NCBI GenBank assembly: GCA_028288945.1
Contig: JAQGHH010000585.1
Location: 1-11,245, forward strand
DNA length: 11,245 nucleotides
Reading direction: 5' to 3'
Source: Phycisphaerales bacterium
GTDB lineage: Bacteria; Planctomycetota; Phycisphaerae; Tepidisphaerales; Tepidisphaeraceae
A model generated the notes under the pieces. It saw only the letters and a program-made list of their open reading frames with translations. It ran no database searches and had not been told where the DNA came from. Within the stretch, counting starts at the first letter, position 1; each line of letters opens with the position of its first letter. Position numbers and translations under genes: made by a program. Shown piece after piece: positions 1 to 6,240 of the stretch.

Positions 1-170
1 ATGTGGACCGGATCATGCGTGGCGATAACCTCACGAAGCCGACGGTGGGCGACCTGCTCGAGCGTGAAAACCGCCGGGGCACGGTGGTCCAGCCGAGCAC
101 CGACCCCAAGCAGCCGGACGTGCGGCCCGGGCTGGGCGGCGGGCTTGGGGGGTTGCCGGCCCCCGGGTGA
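1..170 (+). CDS. ftsH: C-terminal end of a probable FtsH ATP-dependent zinc metalloprotease (5' part outside window)
   Basis: An open frame runs from base 3 to the TGA at 168-170 and gives the last 55 residues of a protein. It begins VDRIMRGDNLTKPTVGDLLE and ends in a Pro/Gly-rich tail (PGLGGGLGGLPAPG). A 'VdxImRG' helix just before the end, followed by a low-complexity tail, is what FtsH C-termini look like. FtsH is a membrane-anchored AAA+ hexamer that degrades membrane and regulatory proteins using ATP and a zinc site; none of those domains is in this window. folP further downstream supports the call, because ftsH and folP are neighbours in many bacteria. A strong terminator at 201-236 closes the unit. 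The identification rests on a short, weakly conserved tail, so another large protein is possible. That this frame is coding is more certain than the name. Confidence 0.55.
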   Translation, partial: VDRIMRGDNLTKPTVGDLLERENRRGTVVQPSTDPKQPDVRPGLGGGLGGLPAPG

Positions 171-200
171 GGTGTGTGATAAGTCTAATAAAAACGTCAA

Positions 201-236
201 GGGCGCCGGACACTGGTTCGGCGCCCTTTTTCGTTT
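201..236 (+). terminator. Rho-independent terminator after the ftsH-like gene
   Basis: An 8-bp perfect GC stem, GGGCGCCG (201-208) with CGGCGCCC (219-226), is followed directly by TTTTTCGTTTT. The loop bases can extend the stem slightly. It lies 31 bases after the stop at 170 and should end transcription before the acetyltransferase gene. Confidence 0.93.
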
Positions 237-264
237 TGGCTAATCAATAAAGAAGAGAATTGAA

Positions 265-299
265 TGCAAATTGCAAAATACAAAATGCAACGTGAAAAA
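265..299. repeat. Short AT-rich tandem repeat with a 7-bp period
   Basis: Five consecutive heptads start at 265, 272, 279, 286 and 293: TGCAAAT, TGCAAAA, TACAAAA, TGCAACG, TGAAAAA. The stretch is strongly AT-rich compared with the GC-rich surroundings. It lies between the ftsH terminator and the next gene's promoter, and a period of 7 does not fit coding sequence. Its role is unknown. An A-tract bending element or a dispersed intergenic repeat are both possible. Confidence 0.6.
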
Positions 300-362
300 T
301 GAGGAGCGGTCAGGGGGGACGCAACGTCTGTCCGGGCACATGGAATCGCCCGCGGATCCGTG

Positions 363-368
363 TACAAT
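363..368 (+). promoter_or_regulatory. Candidate -10 element (TACAAT) for the GNAT gene
   Basis: TACAAT matches the sigma-70 -10 consensus at five of six positions and would start RNA near 375, just upstream of the AAGGAG at 388. No good TTGACA-like -35 lies 16-18 bases upstream. The position after one terminator and before the next gene fits a single-gene promoter. Confidence 0.5.
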
Positions 369-387
369 CCACATTCGCGCTTTGTTG

Positions 388-393
388 AAGGAG
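388..393 (+). promoter_or_regulatory. Shine-Dalgarno AAGGAG that decides the GNAT start
   Basis: AAGGAG ends five bases before the GTG at 399. This favours 399 over the upstream in-frame GTG at 360, which would place the -10 element and this binding site inside the coding region. Confidence 0.7.
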
Positions 394-398
394 TTGTG

Positions 399-848
399 GT
401 GGCCCAGGCTGAAATTATTGTGGTGGACGAGAAGCTGCTTCCCAAGGCGGTCGAGCTTTACAACGCCTGTTTCCGGCCCAAGCGGGAGGCGGACTTTTTT
501 AAACGCCGCTTCATGGGGCGCTACAACACGCTGACGCTTCTTGCGCGCATCGACGAGAAGCCGGTGGGGTTCTGGATCGGCTTCGAGCTGAAGCCTGGGA
601 TGTTTTATCACTGGATGGGGGCGGTGCTCCCCGACCTCCGACGACAGGGCGTCGCCCGCCAACTGCAGGAGGCCCAGCAGGCTTGGGCCAAGGACCACGG
701 CTACGAATACGTCCGCTGCGAGTGCATGAACCACCAGCGCGAGTTCATCCACTTCGCGATCGCCCTCGGGTACGACATCGTGGGCATCCGCTGGGATTCG
801 ACGCACGCCGACAACCTGATCGTGTTCGAGAAGAATCTCGTGGATTGA
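399..848 (+). CDS. GNAT-family N-acetyltransferase
   Basis: The predicted protein has 149 residues, from a GTG start chosen because AAGGAG lies five bases upstream. The layout is that of a GNAT domain: an N-terminal helix (about 11-35); central beta strands with FWIGFELKPG (58-67); the acetyl-CoA pyrophosphate-binding motif R-R-Q-G-V-A (81-86) after 'AVLPDL'; and a C-terminal part with N111, 'HFAIALGYDIVGIRWDS' (118-134) and a closing strand (NLIVFEK). GNAT enzymes move an acetyl group from acetyl-CoA to an amine on a small molecule, peptide or protein. Nothing in the sequence names the substrate. The gene stands alone between two terminators with its own -10 element, so it is probably transcribed by itself, and its neighbours give no hint of function. 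It is likely a soluble cytoplasmic protein with no signal peptide. Family assignment is firm; specificity is unknown. Confidence 0.88.
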   Translation: MAQAEIIVVDEKLLPKAVELYNACFRPKREADFFKRRFMGRYNTLTLLARIDEKPVGFWIGFELKPGMFYHWMGAVLPDLRRQGVARQLQEAQQAWAKDHGYEYVRCECMNHQREFIHFAIALGYDIVGIRWDSTHADNLIVFEKNLVD

Positions 849-893
849 GAAATGCGCCCCGCAGGCGCAAAGTACACGAAGTTCAATTGAACA

Positions 894-924
894 GCCCGGG
901 ACTAAACTTTCCCGGGCATTTTCG
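894..924 (+). terminator. Rho-independent terminator after the GNAT gene
   Basis: An 8-bp stem, GCCCGGGA (894-901) with TCCCGGGC (910-917), has an 8-base loop and is followed by ATTTTCG. It lies 46 bases after the stop codon. The T-run is short, but the stem is perfect and GC-rich. Confidence 0.85.
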
Positions 925-1035
925 TTGGCTCATTCGAAGGGAATCACCTGACCTGCGAACTGCCGGCGTTTCCCGTTCCCCGCCGGTGCGTACCACTTTA
1001 GCAGTCACCGGGATCGGGGCATTCGCGGGATCGAG

Positions 1036-1257
1036 TTATCGGTCGGTTTCCGCAAAGCCCGGAGATTCGGGGGCCAGGGGCCTGGGATCCTCTAATGGCG
1101 TTGCTGGCGAATCGGTGTGGTGCAGGGGCGGAAGTGCTGGAAGCCCCGCGTCGGCTTTTCGCAGGAGCTCTCCCTGCGACGCTGCCAGCATCCAAAGTCC
1201 GCCGACGATGCTGACCAGCAGGACCGGATACACTGCCGCTCGGAGCAAGTCGCCCAT
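1036..1257 (-). CDS. Possible small single-pass membrane protein (uncertain gene)
   Basis: This is the only protein-like reading in the gap of about 450 bases between the GNAT terminator and folP. From ATG at 1257 to TAA at 1036 it encodes 73 residues. There is one clear hydrophobic segment (residues about 9-26, VYPVLLVSIVGGLWMLAA), then a Pro-rich, polar tail (PALPPLHHTDSPATPLEDP). Third codon positions are GC-rich, as in the neighbours. In-frame sequence continues upstream to a TTG at 1305 (89 residues), but neither start has a visible Shine-Dalgarno. If real, it is transcribed divergently from folP, with its 5' end 65-113 bases from folP. No family is recognised. A high-GC genome readily produces chance ORFs of this size, so this is a candidate only. 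The rest of the gap (925-1035 and 1306-1358) shows nothing recognisable. Confidence 0.3.
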   Translation of the reverse strand: MGDLLRAAVYPVLLVSIVGGLWMLAASQGELLRKADAGLPALPPLHHTDSPATPLEDPRPLAPESPGFAETDR

Positions 1258-1369
1258 AAGCCGGCCATCGACCTGGCGCGCGAGCGACTTAACGAGCGTC
1301 TGCAATGGGTGGCACGGGCGGGTCGGAGTTGAGGCCGATCGCGGAACCCGTCACATTCGAGGAAATCGT

Positions 1370-2212
1370 TTGCACCCCTCCAACCTTTCAGCCTGGCTGC
1401 TCGACCCCCGCCGGCCCACGCTGGTGATGGGGGTGCTCAACGTCACGCCCGATAGCTTTTCCGACGGCGGGCAGTTTGCGGACGTCGAGGCGGCGCTGGC
1501 TCGTGCCCGGGAGATGGTTGCGCAGGGGGCGGATTGGATCGACGTGGGCGCGGAATCAACGCGGCCCGGCTCGCTTCGGGTCGGGGCCGCGGAACAGCTC
1601 GCCCGGCTGGGGCCGCTGTTAAGCGAATTGAGGCAGAGCGTGCCCGTGGTGTTGTCGATTGACACGACGCTGGCGCCCGTGGCCGAGGCGGCGCTGGACG
1701 CCGGGCTGGATGTCGTGAACGACATCTCCGGCGGCTTGGACGACCCGGCGATGCTGCCGCTCGTGGCCCGGCGTCGCGCGCCAATCGTGCTCATGCACAT
1801 GCAGGGGGAGCCGGCGACGATGCAGTTCGCGCCGCATTATGCGGACGTGACGGCGGAGGTCAGCCGGTTCCTTGGCGAACGCCTGGCCGCGGCCGAATCC
1901 GCAGGAATTTCACGGGAAAACGTGCTTCTGGACGCGGGGATCGGATTCGGGAAAACGGTCGCGCACAACCTGCGATTGCTCCGCGATCTGCCCGCGCTGG
2001 CGGCGATGGGAAGGCCGCTGGTGGTCGGGGCGAGCCGCAAGGGGTTCATTGGCAAGGTGACGGGCGAGGCGCCCGAATCCGGCCGCCGATTCGGCACAGC
2101 GGCCATCACCGCATGGGCCGCGGCCAACGGCGCGGGGGTGGTGCGTGTCCATGATGTCGAAGAGACGGCCCGCGTGATGCGCATGATCCGGGCGATCCGG
2201 ACGGCTTTGTAA
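1370..2212 (+). CDS. folP: Dihydropteroate synthase
   Basis: FolP joins 6-hydroxymethyl-dihydropterin diphosphate and p-aminobenzoate to make dihydropteroate in folate synthesis; it is the sulfonamide target and works in the cytoplasm. The 280-residue protein is full length and shows the family signatures in order: MGVLNVTPDSFSDGG (20-34), GAESTRPG (60-67), SIDT (96-99), VNDISGG (116-122), LMHMQG (141-146), LDAGIGFGKT (187-196), VGASRKGFIG (219-228) and RVHDV (259-263). All pterin, pABA and diphosphate-binding loops look intact. The TTG start at 1370 is preceded by GAGG (1359-1362) seven bases upstream, and the protein begins 20 residues before the first motif, as expected. The open frame continues far upstream, but that part is not FolP-like and crosses the GNAT gene. 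cdaA starts 100 bases downstream with no terminator between, so co-transcription is plausible. Confidence 0.97.
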   Translation: MHPSNLSAWLLDPRRPTLVMGVLNVTPDSFSDGGQFADVEAALARAREMVAQGADWIDVGAESTRPGSLRVGAAEQLARLGPLLSELRQSVPVVLSIDTTLAPVAEAALDAGLDVVNDISGGLDDPAMLPLVARRRAPIVLMHMQGEPATMQFAPHYADVTAEVSRFLGERLAAAESAGISRENVLLDAGIGFGKTVAHNLRLLRDLPALAAMGRPLVVGASRKGFIGKVTGEAPESGRRFGTAAITAWAAANGAGVVRVHDVEETARVMRMIRAIRTAL

Positions 2213-2312
2213 ATTGGACGTGTTTTTCCCTCGATTTGAACTGGAAGCGCATTTTTTTCTCCGTATAGTCAGGCGGTCTCGCACGGTTCGGGCCGATACT
2301 CTGATCAGCGTT

Positions 2313-3149
2313 ATGCCAAACCAGTTCGTCGATTTTTCAGCCTTCTTTCGGGCGCTGCGCACCTATCCGTGGTGGCAGGTCGCCATCGAGTTGTTGCTTA
2401 TCGGCCTTGCGGTGTTCTGGGTCCTTCGTTTCCTTCGCGGCACGCGCGGCGCGCGCATGCTCAAGGGGATCACCTTCATCCTGATCGCGGTCTACCTGAT
2501 CGTCCGATTGCTCAGTGCCGAGTTCCACCTCGATCGCATCCAATTCCTCTACGGCCGGTTCCTGCTTTCCGCTTCGTTCGTCGTGGTCGTGGTGTTCCAG
2601 CCCGAGCTGCGCCGGGCGCTCATGCGGCTGGGCGAGGCGAGCATCTTCCGCCGATACCGCGAGATCGATGAGGAGATCGAGGCACTGGTCGAATCGGCGA
2701 CGTTCCTCTCCCGGCGGAAGGTCGGCGCGGTGATCGCGATCGAGCGTGACGTGGGCCTCGGCGGGATCGCGGAAAGCGGCACGAAGCTGGACGCCTCGAT
2801 TTCGGCCGACCTGCTGAATACGATCTTCTGGCCGAACTCGCCGCTGCACGATCTGGGCGTGGTCATAAGCAACGGACGAATCATGTACGCCGGTGTGCAG
2901 TTCCCAATGGCCGAGAGTGGGGATTTGGAGCGCGAGCTGGGCGCCCGCCACCGCGCCGCGGTCGGCATGAGCCAGGAGACGGACGCGGTCGTATTGGTGG
3001 TTTCCGAAGAAACCGGCGACGTGAGCATCGCCGAGCGTGGACAGTTGATCCGCAAGCTCACGCCCGAGGCCCTCCGCGGCTTATTAACCGAACTTTTGGG
3101 AAGGGGCGAACGCAGCCCATTTCTAACGGCCCGCGCGACAGCGACGTGA
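2313..3149 (+). CDS. cdaA: Diadenylate cyclase CdaA (DacA type), membrane-bound
   Basis: CdaA makes cyclic di-AMP from two ATP; the messenger controls potassium and osmolyte uptake and cell-envelope stability. The 278-residue protein has the standard plan: three membrane helices (about 21-40, 47-68, 80-95), the FQPELRRALMRLG linker (95-107), then the DAC domain. The RHR nucleotide-binding motif is present (R212-H213-R214 in GARHRAAVG). The usual D-G-A motif is instead D180-L181-G182 (NSPLHDLGVVI): the Asp is kept, but the next two residues are changed. The ATG at 2313 was chosen because MPNQFVDF... gives the family's normal length. In-frame codons back to 2214 give an atypical leader. No clear Shine-Dalgarno precedes the ATG. 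The next gene encodes a YbbR/CdaR-like protein, the usual partner of CdaA, which strongly supports the call. A weak TATAGT at 2264-2269 could be a -10, but no -35 is at a suitable distance. Confidence 0.93.
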   Translation: MPNQFVDFSAFFRALRTYPWWQVAIELLLIGLAVFWVLRFLRGTRGARMLKGITFILIAVYLIVRLLSAEFHLDRIQFLYGRFLLSASFVVVVVFQPELRRALMRLGEASIFRRYREIDEEIEALVESATFLSRRKVGAVIAIERDVGLGGIAESGTKLDASISADLLNTIFWPNSPLHDLGVVISNGRIMYAGVQFPMAESGDLERELGARHRAAVGMSQETDAVVLVVSEETGDVSIAERGQLIRKLTPEALRGLLTELLGRGERSPFLTARATAT

Positions 3150-3200
3150 CGACAGGGCCGGGCGCAACTTTTCTGCCCCCGCCAACTACCTACTTCACTC

Positions 3201-4346
3201 ATGCCCGAAACTCCCCTAACCTCGCCCCCCGAGACGCGGCCCCGCCGGGCCGTGACTCCACGGCCGCGCCGGTCGTTTTGGAGTCAATTCATAGCGGGCG
3301 TTCGCCTGTGGGGGCGCGACACCTTCTCGCGCGAAAAACTACTCAGCAGTCTGAAAGAGCTCATGTGGGTGGCGCCGTTGACGGCGCTGATCTGGGTGTG
3401 GGCCGAGCGCGAACAAACGTCCAAGGTCACGGTGCAGTTTCGTGTGGACGTGAGGAATGTGGACCCGCGCTTCCTGGTGCAGTTGCGTGACGCCGACGGG
3501 CGCGTGCGTCCCGATCTGCAGGTTCGTGCGGAGCTCGAGGGCCCGCATGCGCGGGTCGAAGAGGTGGTACAGAAATTGGCGGGCACGGCTCTGCCGGTGG
3601 ACGTGGACACGAAGCTCGGTCCGGGCATCCATTCGGTTTCCCTGGGCGGCCTGGGAAATAATCCGTTGATCGAGAAGAGCGGTCTTACTCTGAGGATGCC
3701 GCTCCCCCGCGAAGCGCAAGTATCGATCGACGCGATGACGCAACGGGACGTGGAGGTAAGAGCGGATCCGAACGTGACCAACATCGAGCCGAATGCGATA
3801 TTCGAGCCACGAAAGGTGCGCGTCAACGGACCCGAATCTCTGCTGCGGGGGGCGACGCTGGTGGCATATGCGAAAATCCCGGCGCAGCACGACCCGGGCG
3901 TGCGGGATATCCCGGGCGTGGAAGTGGTGCTGCCGTTTAGCGACGCGCACGTGACCATTTCCCCGCCCGTCGTGTCGGCAAAGGTTGAAGTGAAGAACCC
4001 GGAAATAGCCGGCGTGGTCAATGCGATGCCGGTATGGGCGGTTTATCCCCCGGGCAAGCCGTGGGACGAGTTCAAGCCCGAATTCGATTCGACGATTTCC
4101 AGTGTGAAAATCATTGGTCCAGCCCAGACGGTGGAGCAAGTAAACTTGGGGAATTTCGCCCCCAAACCCAAGGCCATTCTGGATCTCGGCGCCACCGATC
4201 CCCCCATTGGCAGTAAGCCGGTCGTCGGACAGCGCTATGTCGCGAAATTAACGATCGATTTCAGCAACTCGGGTTTGAAAGTCAGCCCGGACGATACCCA
4301 CAAGACGCTCCCCTTCACGATCGTCGAGCGCAAGGCCCCCGAGTGA
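3201..4346 (+). CDS. cdaR: YbbR-domain protein, CdaR-like regulator of CdaA
   Basis: The 381-residue protein has a basic, Pro-rich cytoplasmic N-terminus (1-52), one membrane helix (about 53-68, LMWVAPLTALIWVWAE) and a long extracytoplasmic part. In that part YbbR-type repeats are visible from their 'V-x-x-x-GP' signatures: ELEGPHARVEEV (111-122), VRVNGPESLL (206-215) and VKIIGPAQTVEQV (302-314). So there are about three repeats, against four in the Bacillus protein. In Firmicutes CdaR binds CdaA through the membrane and adjusts cyclic di-AMP synthesis, apparently sensing the envelope. The same role is inferred here from the adjacent cdaA, 51 bases upstream on the same strand. No Shine-Dalgarno is seen before the ATG. 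The protein ends shortly after the third repeat. Sequence conservation in this family is low, so the call rests on repeat signatures, topology and context together. Confidence 0.88.
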   Translation: MPETPLTSPPETRPRRAVTPRPRRSFWSQFIAGVRLWGRDTFSREKLLSSLKELMWVAPLTALIWVWAEREQTSKVTVQFRVDVRNVDPRFLVQLRDADGRVRPDLQVRAELEGPHARVEEVVQKLAGTALPVDVDTKLGPGIHSVSLGGLGNNPLIEKSGLTLRMPLPREAQVSIDAMTQRDVEVRADPNVTNIEPNAIFEPRKVRVNGPESLLRGATLVAYAKIPAQHDPGVRDIPGVEVVLPFSDAHVTISPPVVSAKVEVKNPEIAGVVNAMPVWAVYPPGKPWDEFKPEFDSTISSVKIIGPAQTVEQVNLGNFAPKPKAILDLGATDPPIGSKPVVGQRYVAKLTIDFSNSGLKVSPDDTHKTLPFTIVERKAPE

Positions 4347-4364
4347 GAATGAATTCGCCCTGCC

Positions 4365-4373
4365 TGCTACAAT
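4365..4373 (+). promoter_or_regulatory. Extended -10 promoter (TGCTACAAT) for proA
   Basis: TACAAT (4368-4373) is preceded by TGC, giving the TGn extension that lets sigma-70-type promoters work without a -35; none is visible. RNA should begin six to seven bases after the hexamer, at about 4380, which is the A of the proA ATG. The cdaR stop lies only about 20 bases upstream. Confidence 0.65.
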
Positions 4374-4379
4374 ACTGCC

Positions 4380-5648
4380 ATGGAAGATTGGAAGGCGTAC
4401 GTGGAAGACCTCGGCAGAGCCGCCCGCCGTGCGTCGGCGCAGCTTGCGACGATGGACGGCGCGGCGAAGGTTCACGTGCTCGGGCACATCGCTGACGCCA
4501 TCCGAAAGCAGAAATCCACACTGATCGAAGCAAATGCGAAGGACATCTCGGCGGCGCAGCAATCCGACCTTGACCCCGCCCTCGTCGAACGTCTGAAGCT
4601 CAATGAAAAGCGCGTCGCCGCCATGGCCGCGGGCGTCGAGCAGATCGCCGGGCAGGTCGATCCGGTGGGGCAGATTCTCGAAGGGTACGTTCGGCCCAAC
4701 GGATTGCGGATTCAAAAGGTGCGCGTGCCGATCGGCGTGGTGCTTTTCTTCTACGAGAGCCGGCCGAACGTCACCAGTGACGCCGCCGCGCTGTGCCTCA
4801 AGAGCGGCAACGCCATCATTCTCCGCGGCGGAAAAGAAGCCATCCATTCCAACCGCGCCATCGTCGGAATCATCAAGGCCGCGCTGAAGAAGGCCGAGAT
4901 TGACTCAGCCGCGGTACAGCTTGTCGAATCGACCGACCGCGCCCTCGTCCCCCCGCTGCTCAAGCTCGACCGCTACATCGATCTGGTCATCCCTCGCGGC
5001 GGCGAAAACCTGATCCGCACCGTGGTGAAGGAATCCACGATCCCCGTCCTCAAACATTTCACCGGCAACTGCCACATCTACGTCGACGCGGCCACCGGGC
5101 ATATGGAGCAGAAAGTCCGCGAAATCTGCGTCAACGCGAAGACCAGCTATCCGGGCGGCGCGGTGTGCAACGCCGTCGAGCATTTGCTCTTCCACAAGGA
5201 CGCCGCCCCCCGGCTGCTCGCGAGAGTCTGCGAAGACCTCGCCGCCAAGGGCGTGGAAATTCGCGGCGACGAGCGCACCCGCGCGCTCTACCCACAAGCC
5301 AAACCCGCCACCGACGCCGACTGGGACACCGAGTATTTGTCATTCACCATCGGCATCAAGGTGGTCGATTCACTGGACGACGCCGTCGCACACATCAACG
5401 AGCACGGCAGTCGCCACACCGACGCGATCCTCACCGAAAACATCACGGCGGCCCATTCGTTCGCCCAGCGCGTCGACAGCGCCAGCGTGATCATCAACGC
5501 CAGCACCCGCTTCGCCGACGGCGGCGAGTACGGCCTCGGCGCCGAGATCGGCATCAGCACCGACAAACTCCACGCCCGCGGCCCCATGGGCGCGACCGAC
5601 CTGACGACATACAAGTGGGTAGTCACCGGGGACGGGCATGTGAGGTAG
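4380..5648 (+). CDS. proA: Glutamate-5-semialdehyde dehydrogenase (gamma-glutamyl phosphate reductase)
   Basis: ProA reduces gamma-glutamyl phosphate with NADPH to glutamate-5-semialdehyde, the second step of proline synthesis from glutamate. The 422-residue protein is full length for the family and belongs to the aldehyde dehydrogenase superfamily. It contains YESRPNVTSDAA (125-136), LCLKSGNAIILRGGKEA (138-154), the catalytic cysteine C263 in VCNAVEHLL, and the C-terminal INASTRFADGGEYGLGAEIG segment with KLHARGPMGATDLTTYKW. The ATG at 4380 has no Shine-Dalgarno but lies exactly where transcription from the extended -10 at 4365-4373 should begin, so a leaderless mRNA is likely. Its usual partner proB is not in the window. 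A promoter for the next gene overlaps the proA stop codon. Whether placement beside the cyclic di-AMP genes is functional (proline is an osmolyte) is only a guess. Confidence 0.97.
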   Translation: MEDWKAYVEDLGRAARRASAQLATMDGAAKVHVLGHIADAIRKQKSTLIEANAKDISAAQQSDLDPALVERLKLNEKRVAAMAAGVEQIAGQVDPVGQILEGYVRPNGLRIQKVRVPIGVVLFFYESRPNVTSDAAALCLKSGNAIILRGGKEAIHSNRAIVGIIKAALKKAEIDSAAVQLVESTDRALVPPLLKLDRYIDLVIPRGGENLIRTVVKESTIPVLKHFTGNCHIYVDAATGHMEQKVREICVNAKTSYPGGAVCNAVEHLLFHKDAAPRLLARVCEDLAAKGVEIRGDERTRALYPQAKPATDADWDTEYLSFTIGIKVVDSLDDAVAHINEHGSRHTDAILTENITAAHSFAQRVDSASVIINASTRFADGGEYGLGAEIGISTDKLHARGPMGATDLTTYKWVVTGDGHVR

Positions 5649-5651
5649 AAT
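5646..5651 (+). promoter_or_regulatory. Candidate -10 (TAGAAT) for the Uma2-like gene
   Basis: TAGAAT overlaps the proA stop codon (5646-5648) and would start RNA near 5658, giving a leader of about 33 bases that carries GGGGAGG. No clear -35 is seen. Confidence 0.4.
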
Positions 5652-5678
5652 AACGCTAGAGTACATGCAGCCACATAT

Positions 5679-5685
5679 GGGGAGG
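5679..5685 (+). promoter_or_regulatory. Strong Shine-Dalgarno GGGGAGG
   Basis: GGGGAGG ends five bases before the ATG at 5691 and fixes the start of the Uma2-like gene. It contrasts with proA just upstream, which has none. Confidence 0.8.
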
Positions 5686-5690
5686 CGGCC

Positions 5691-6239
5691 ATGACCGTAA
5701 AGACGCGGGCAACAATTGAGGACCTCTACCGCGAACCCGGAAAAGCCGAGATCGTTGACGGGGAGATCGTACGTATGCCGGCAATAGGAATCGGACCGGG
5801 ATACGCGGGGGATGAGATCTTTGCCTTACTTCGCGAGTGCGCCAAGCGCACCAAATCTGGGCTTGCGGTCAATGACAACAAGGCGTTCCGTGTCGACCTC
5901 ACCAATCGGGAATTCTTCAGCGCAAGCGCCGCATTTGTTGCCGGTCCGGTGGAATTCTCGATGAAGTTCTATGACGGAGCGCCGGCATTCGCGGTGGAGG
6001 TGCGCAGCGAAGGCGATTACGGCCCTGCGGCCGAACGGGCGATAGCGCGGAAGCGCGCCGACTATTTCGCGGCCGGCACATTCGTCGTCTGGGACGTCGG
6101 TGTTCTTAGCGAAGACGTCGTCCGCGTTTATCGCGCTTCGACCCCCGATACGCCGACCCTTTACCGTCGCGGCGACCTGACGGAGGCCGAGCCGGCCGTG
6201 TCTGGCTGGCGACTCGCGGTTGATGACATGTTCATGTGA
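5691..6239 (+). CDS. Uma2/DUF820-like protein, probably a degenerate PD-(D/E)XK nuclease
   Basis: The 182-residue protein matches the Uma2 (DUF820) outline: AEIVDGEIVRMP near the N-terminus (19-30), SASAAFV (77-83) where the family has S-P-D-x-x-F-V, then APAFAVEVRSEGD (97-109), a helix with K121, Y125FAAG and VVWDVGV, and a C-terminal 'GWRLAVDDMF'. Uma2 proteins have a restriction-endonuclease fold (PD-(D/E)XK) and are common in cyanobacteria and planctomycetes; their biological role is poorly known. Here the 'PD' that supplies the metal-binding Asp is A78-S79, while E103 is kept, so nuclease activity is doubtful. There is a strong ribosome binding site (5679-5685) and a separate -10. Genes on either side (proA, fliM) are unrelated housekeeping functions, so context says little; such genes often occur as scattered singletons. 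Family assignment is fairly sure, loss of activity less so. Confidence 0.8.
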   Translation: MTVKTRATIEDLYREPGKAEIVDGEIVRMPAIGIGPGYAGDEIFALLRECAKRTKSGLAVNDNKAFRVDLTNREFFSASAAFVAGPVEFSMKFYDGAPAFAVEVRSEGDYGPAAERAIARKRADYFAAGTFVVWDVGVLSEDVVRVYRASTPDTPTLYRRGDLTEAEPAVSGWRLAVDDMFM

Positions 6240-6240
6240 C

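Noticed and set aside
360..398. Upstream GTG start for the GNAT gene
   Set aside because: It would put the -10 hexamer and the AAGGAG inside the coding region; the GTG at 399 has the right spacing.
683..1369. Very long in-frame extension upstream of folP
   Set aside because: It overlaps the GNAT gene in another frame, crosses a terminator and has Arg-rich shadow composition. folP motifs and a Shine-Dalgarno place the start at 1370.
2214..2312. Upstream TTG start for cdaA
   Set aside because: The extra 33 residues are not CdaA-like, there is no ribosome binding site, and the ATG at 2313 gives normal length.
3339..4139. Minus-strand open frame of 266 residues opposite the cdaR-like gene
   Set aside because: His/Arg-rich shadow composition and no start signals. 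The plus strand has YbbR signatures and a membrane helix.
5165..5653. Arg/His-rich plus-strand open frame within proA
   Set aside because: Frame-shifted shadow of proA with extreme Arg content typical of GC-rich off-frame reading.
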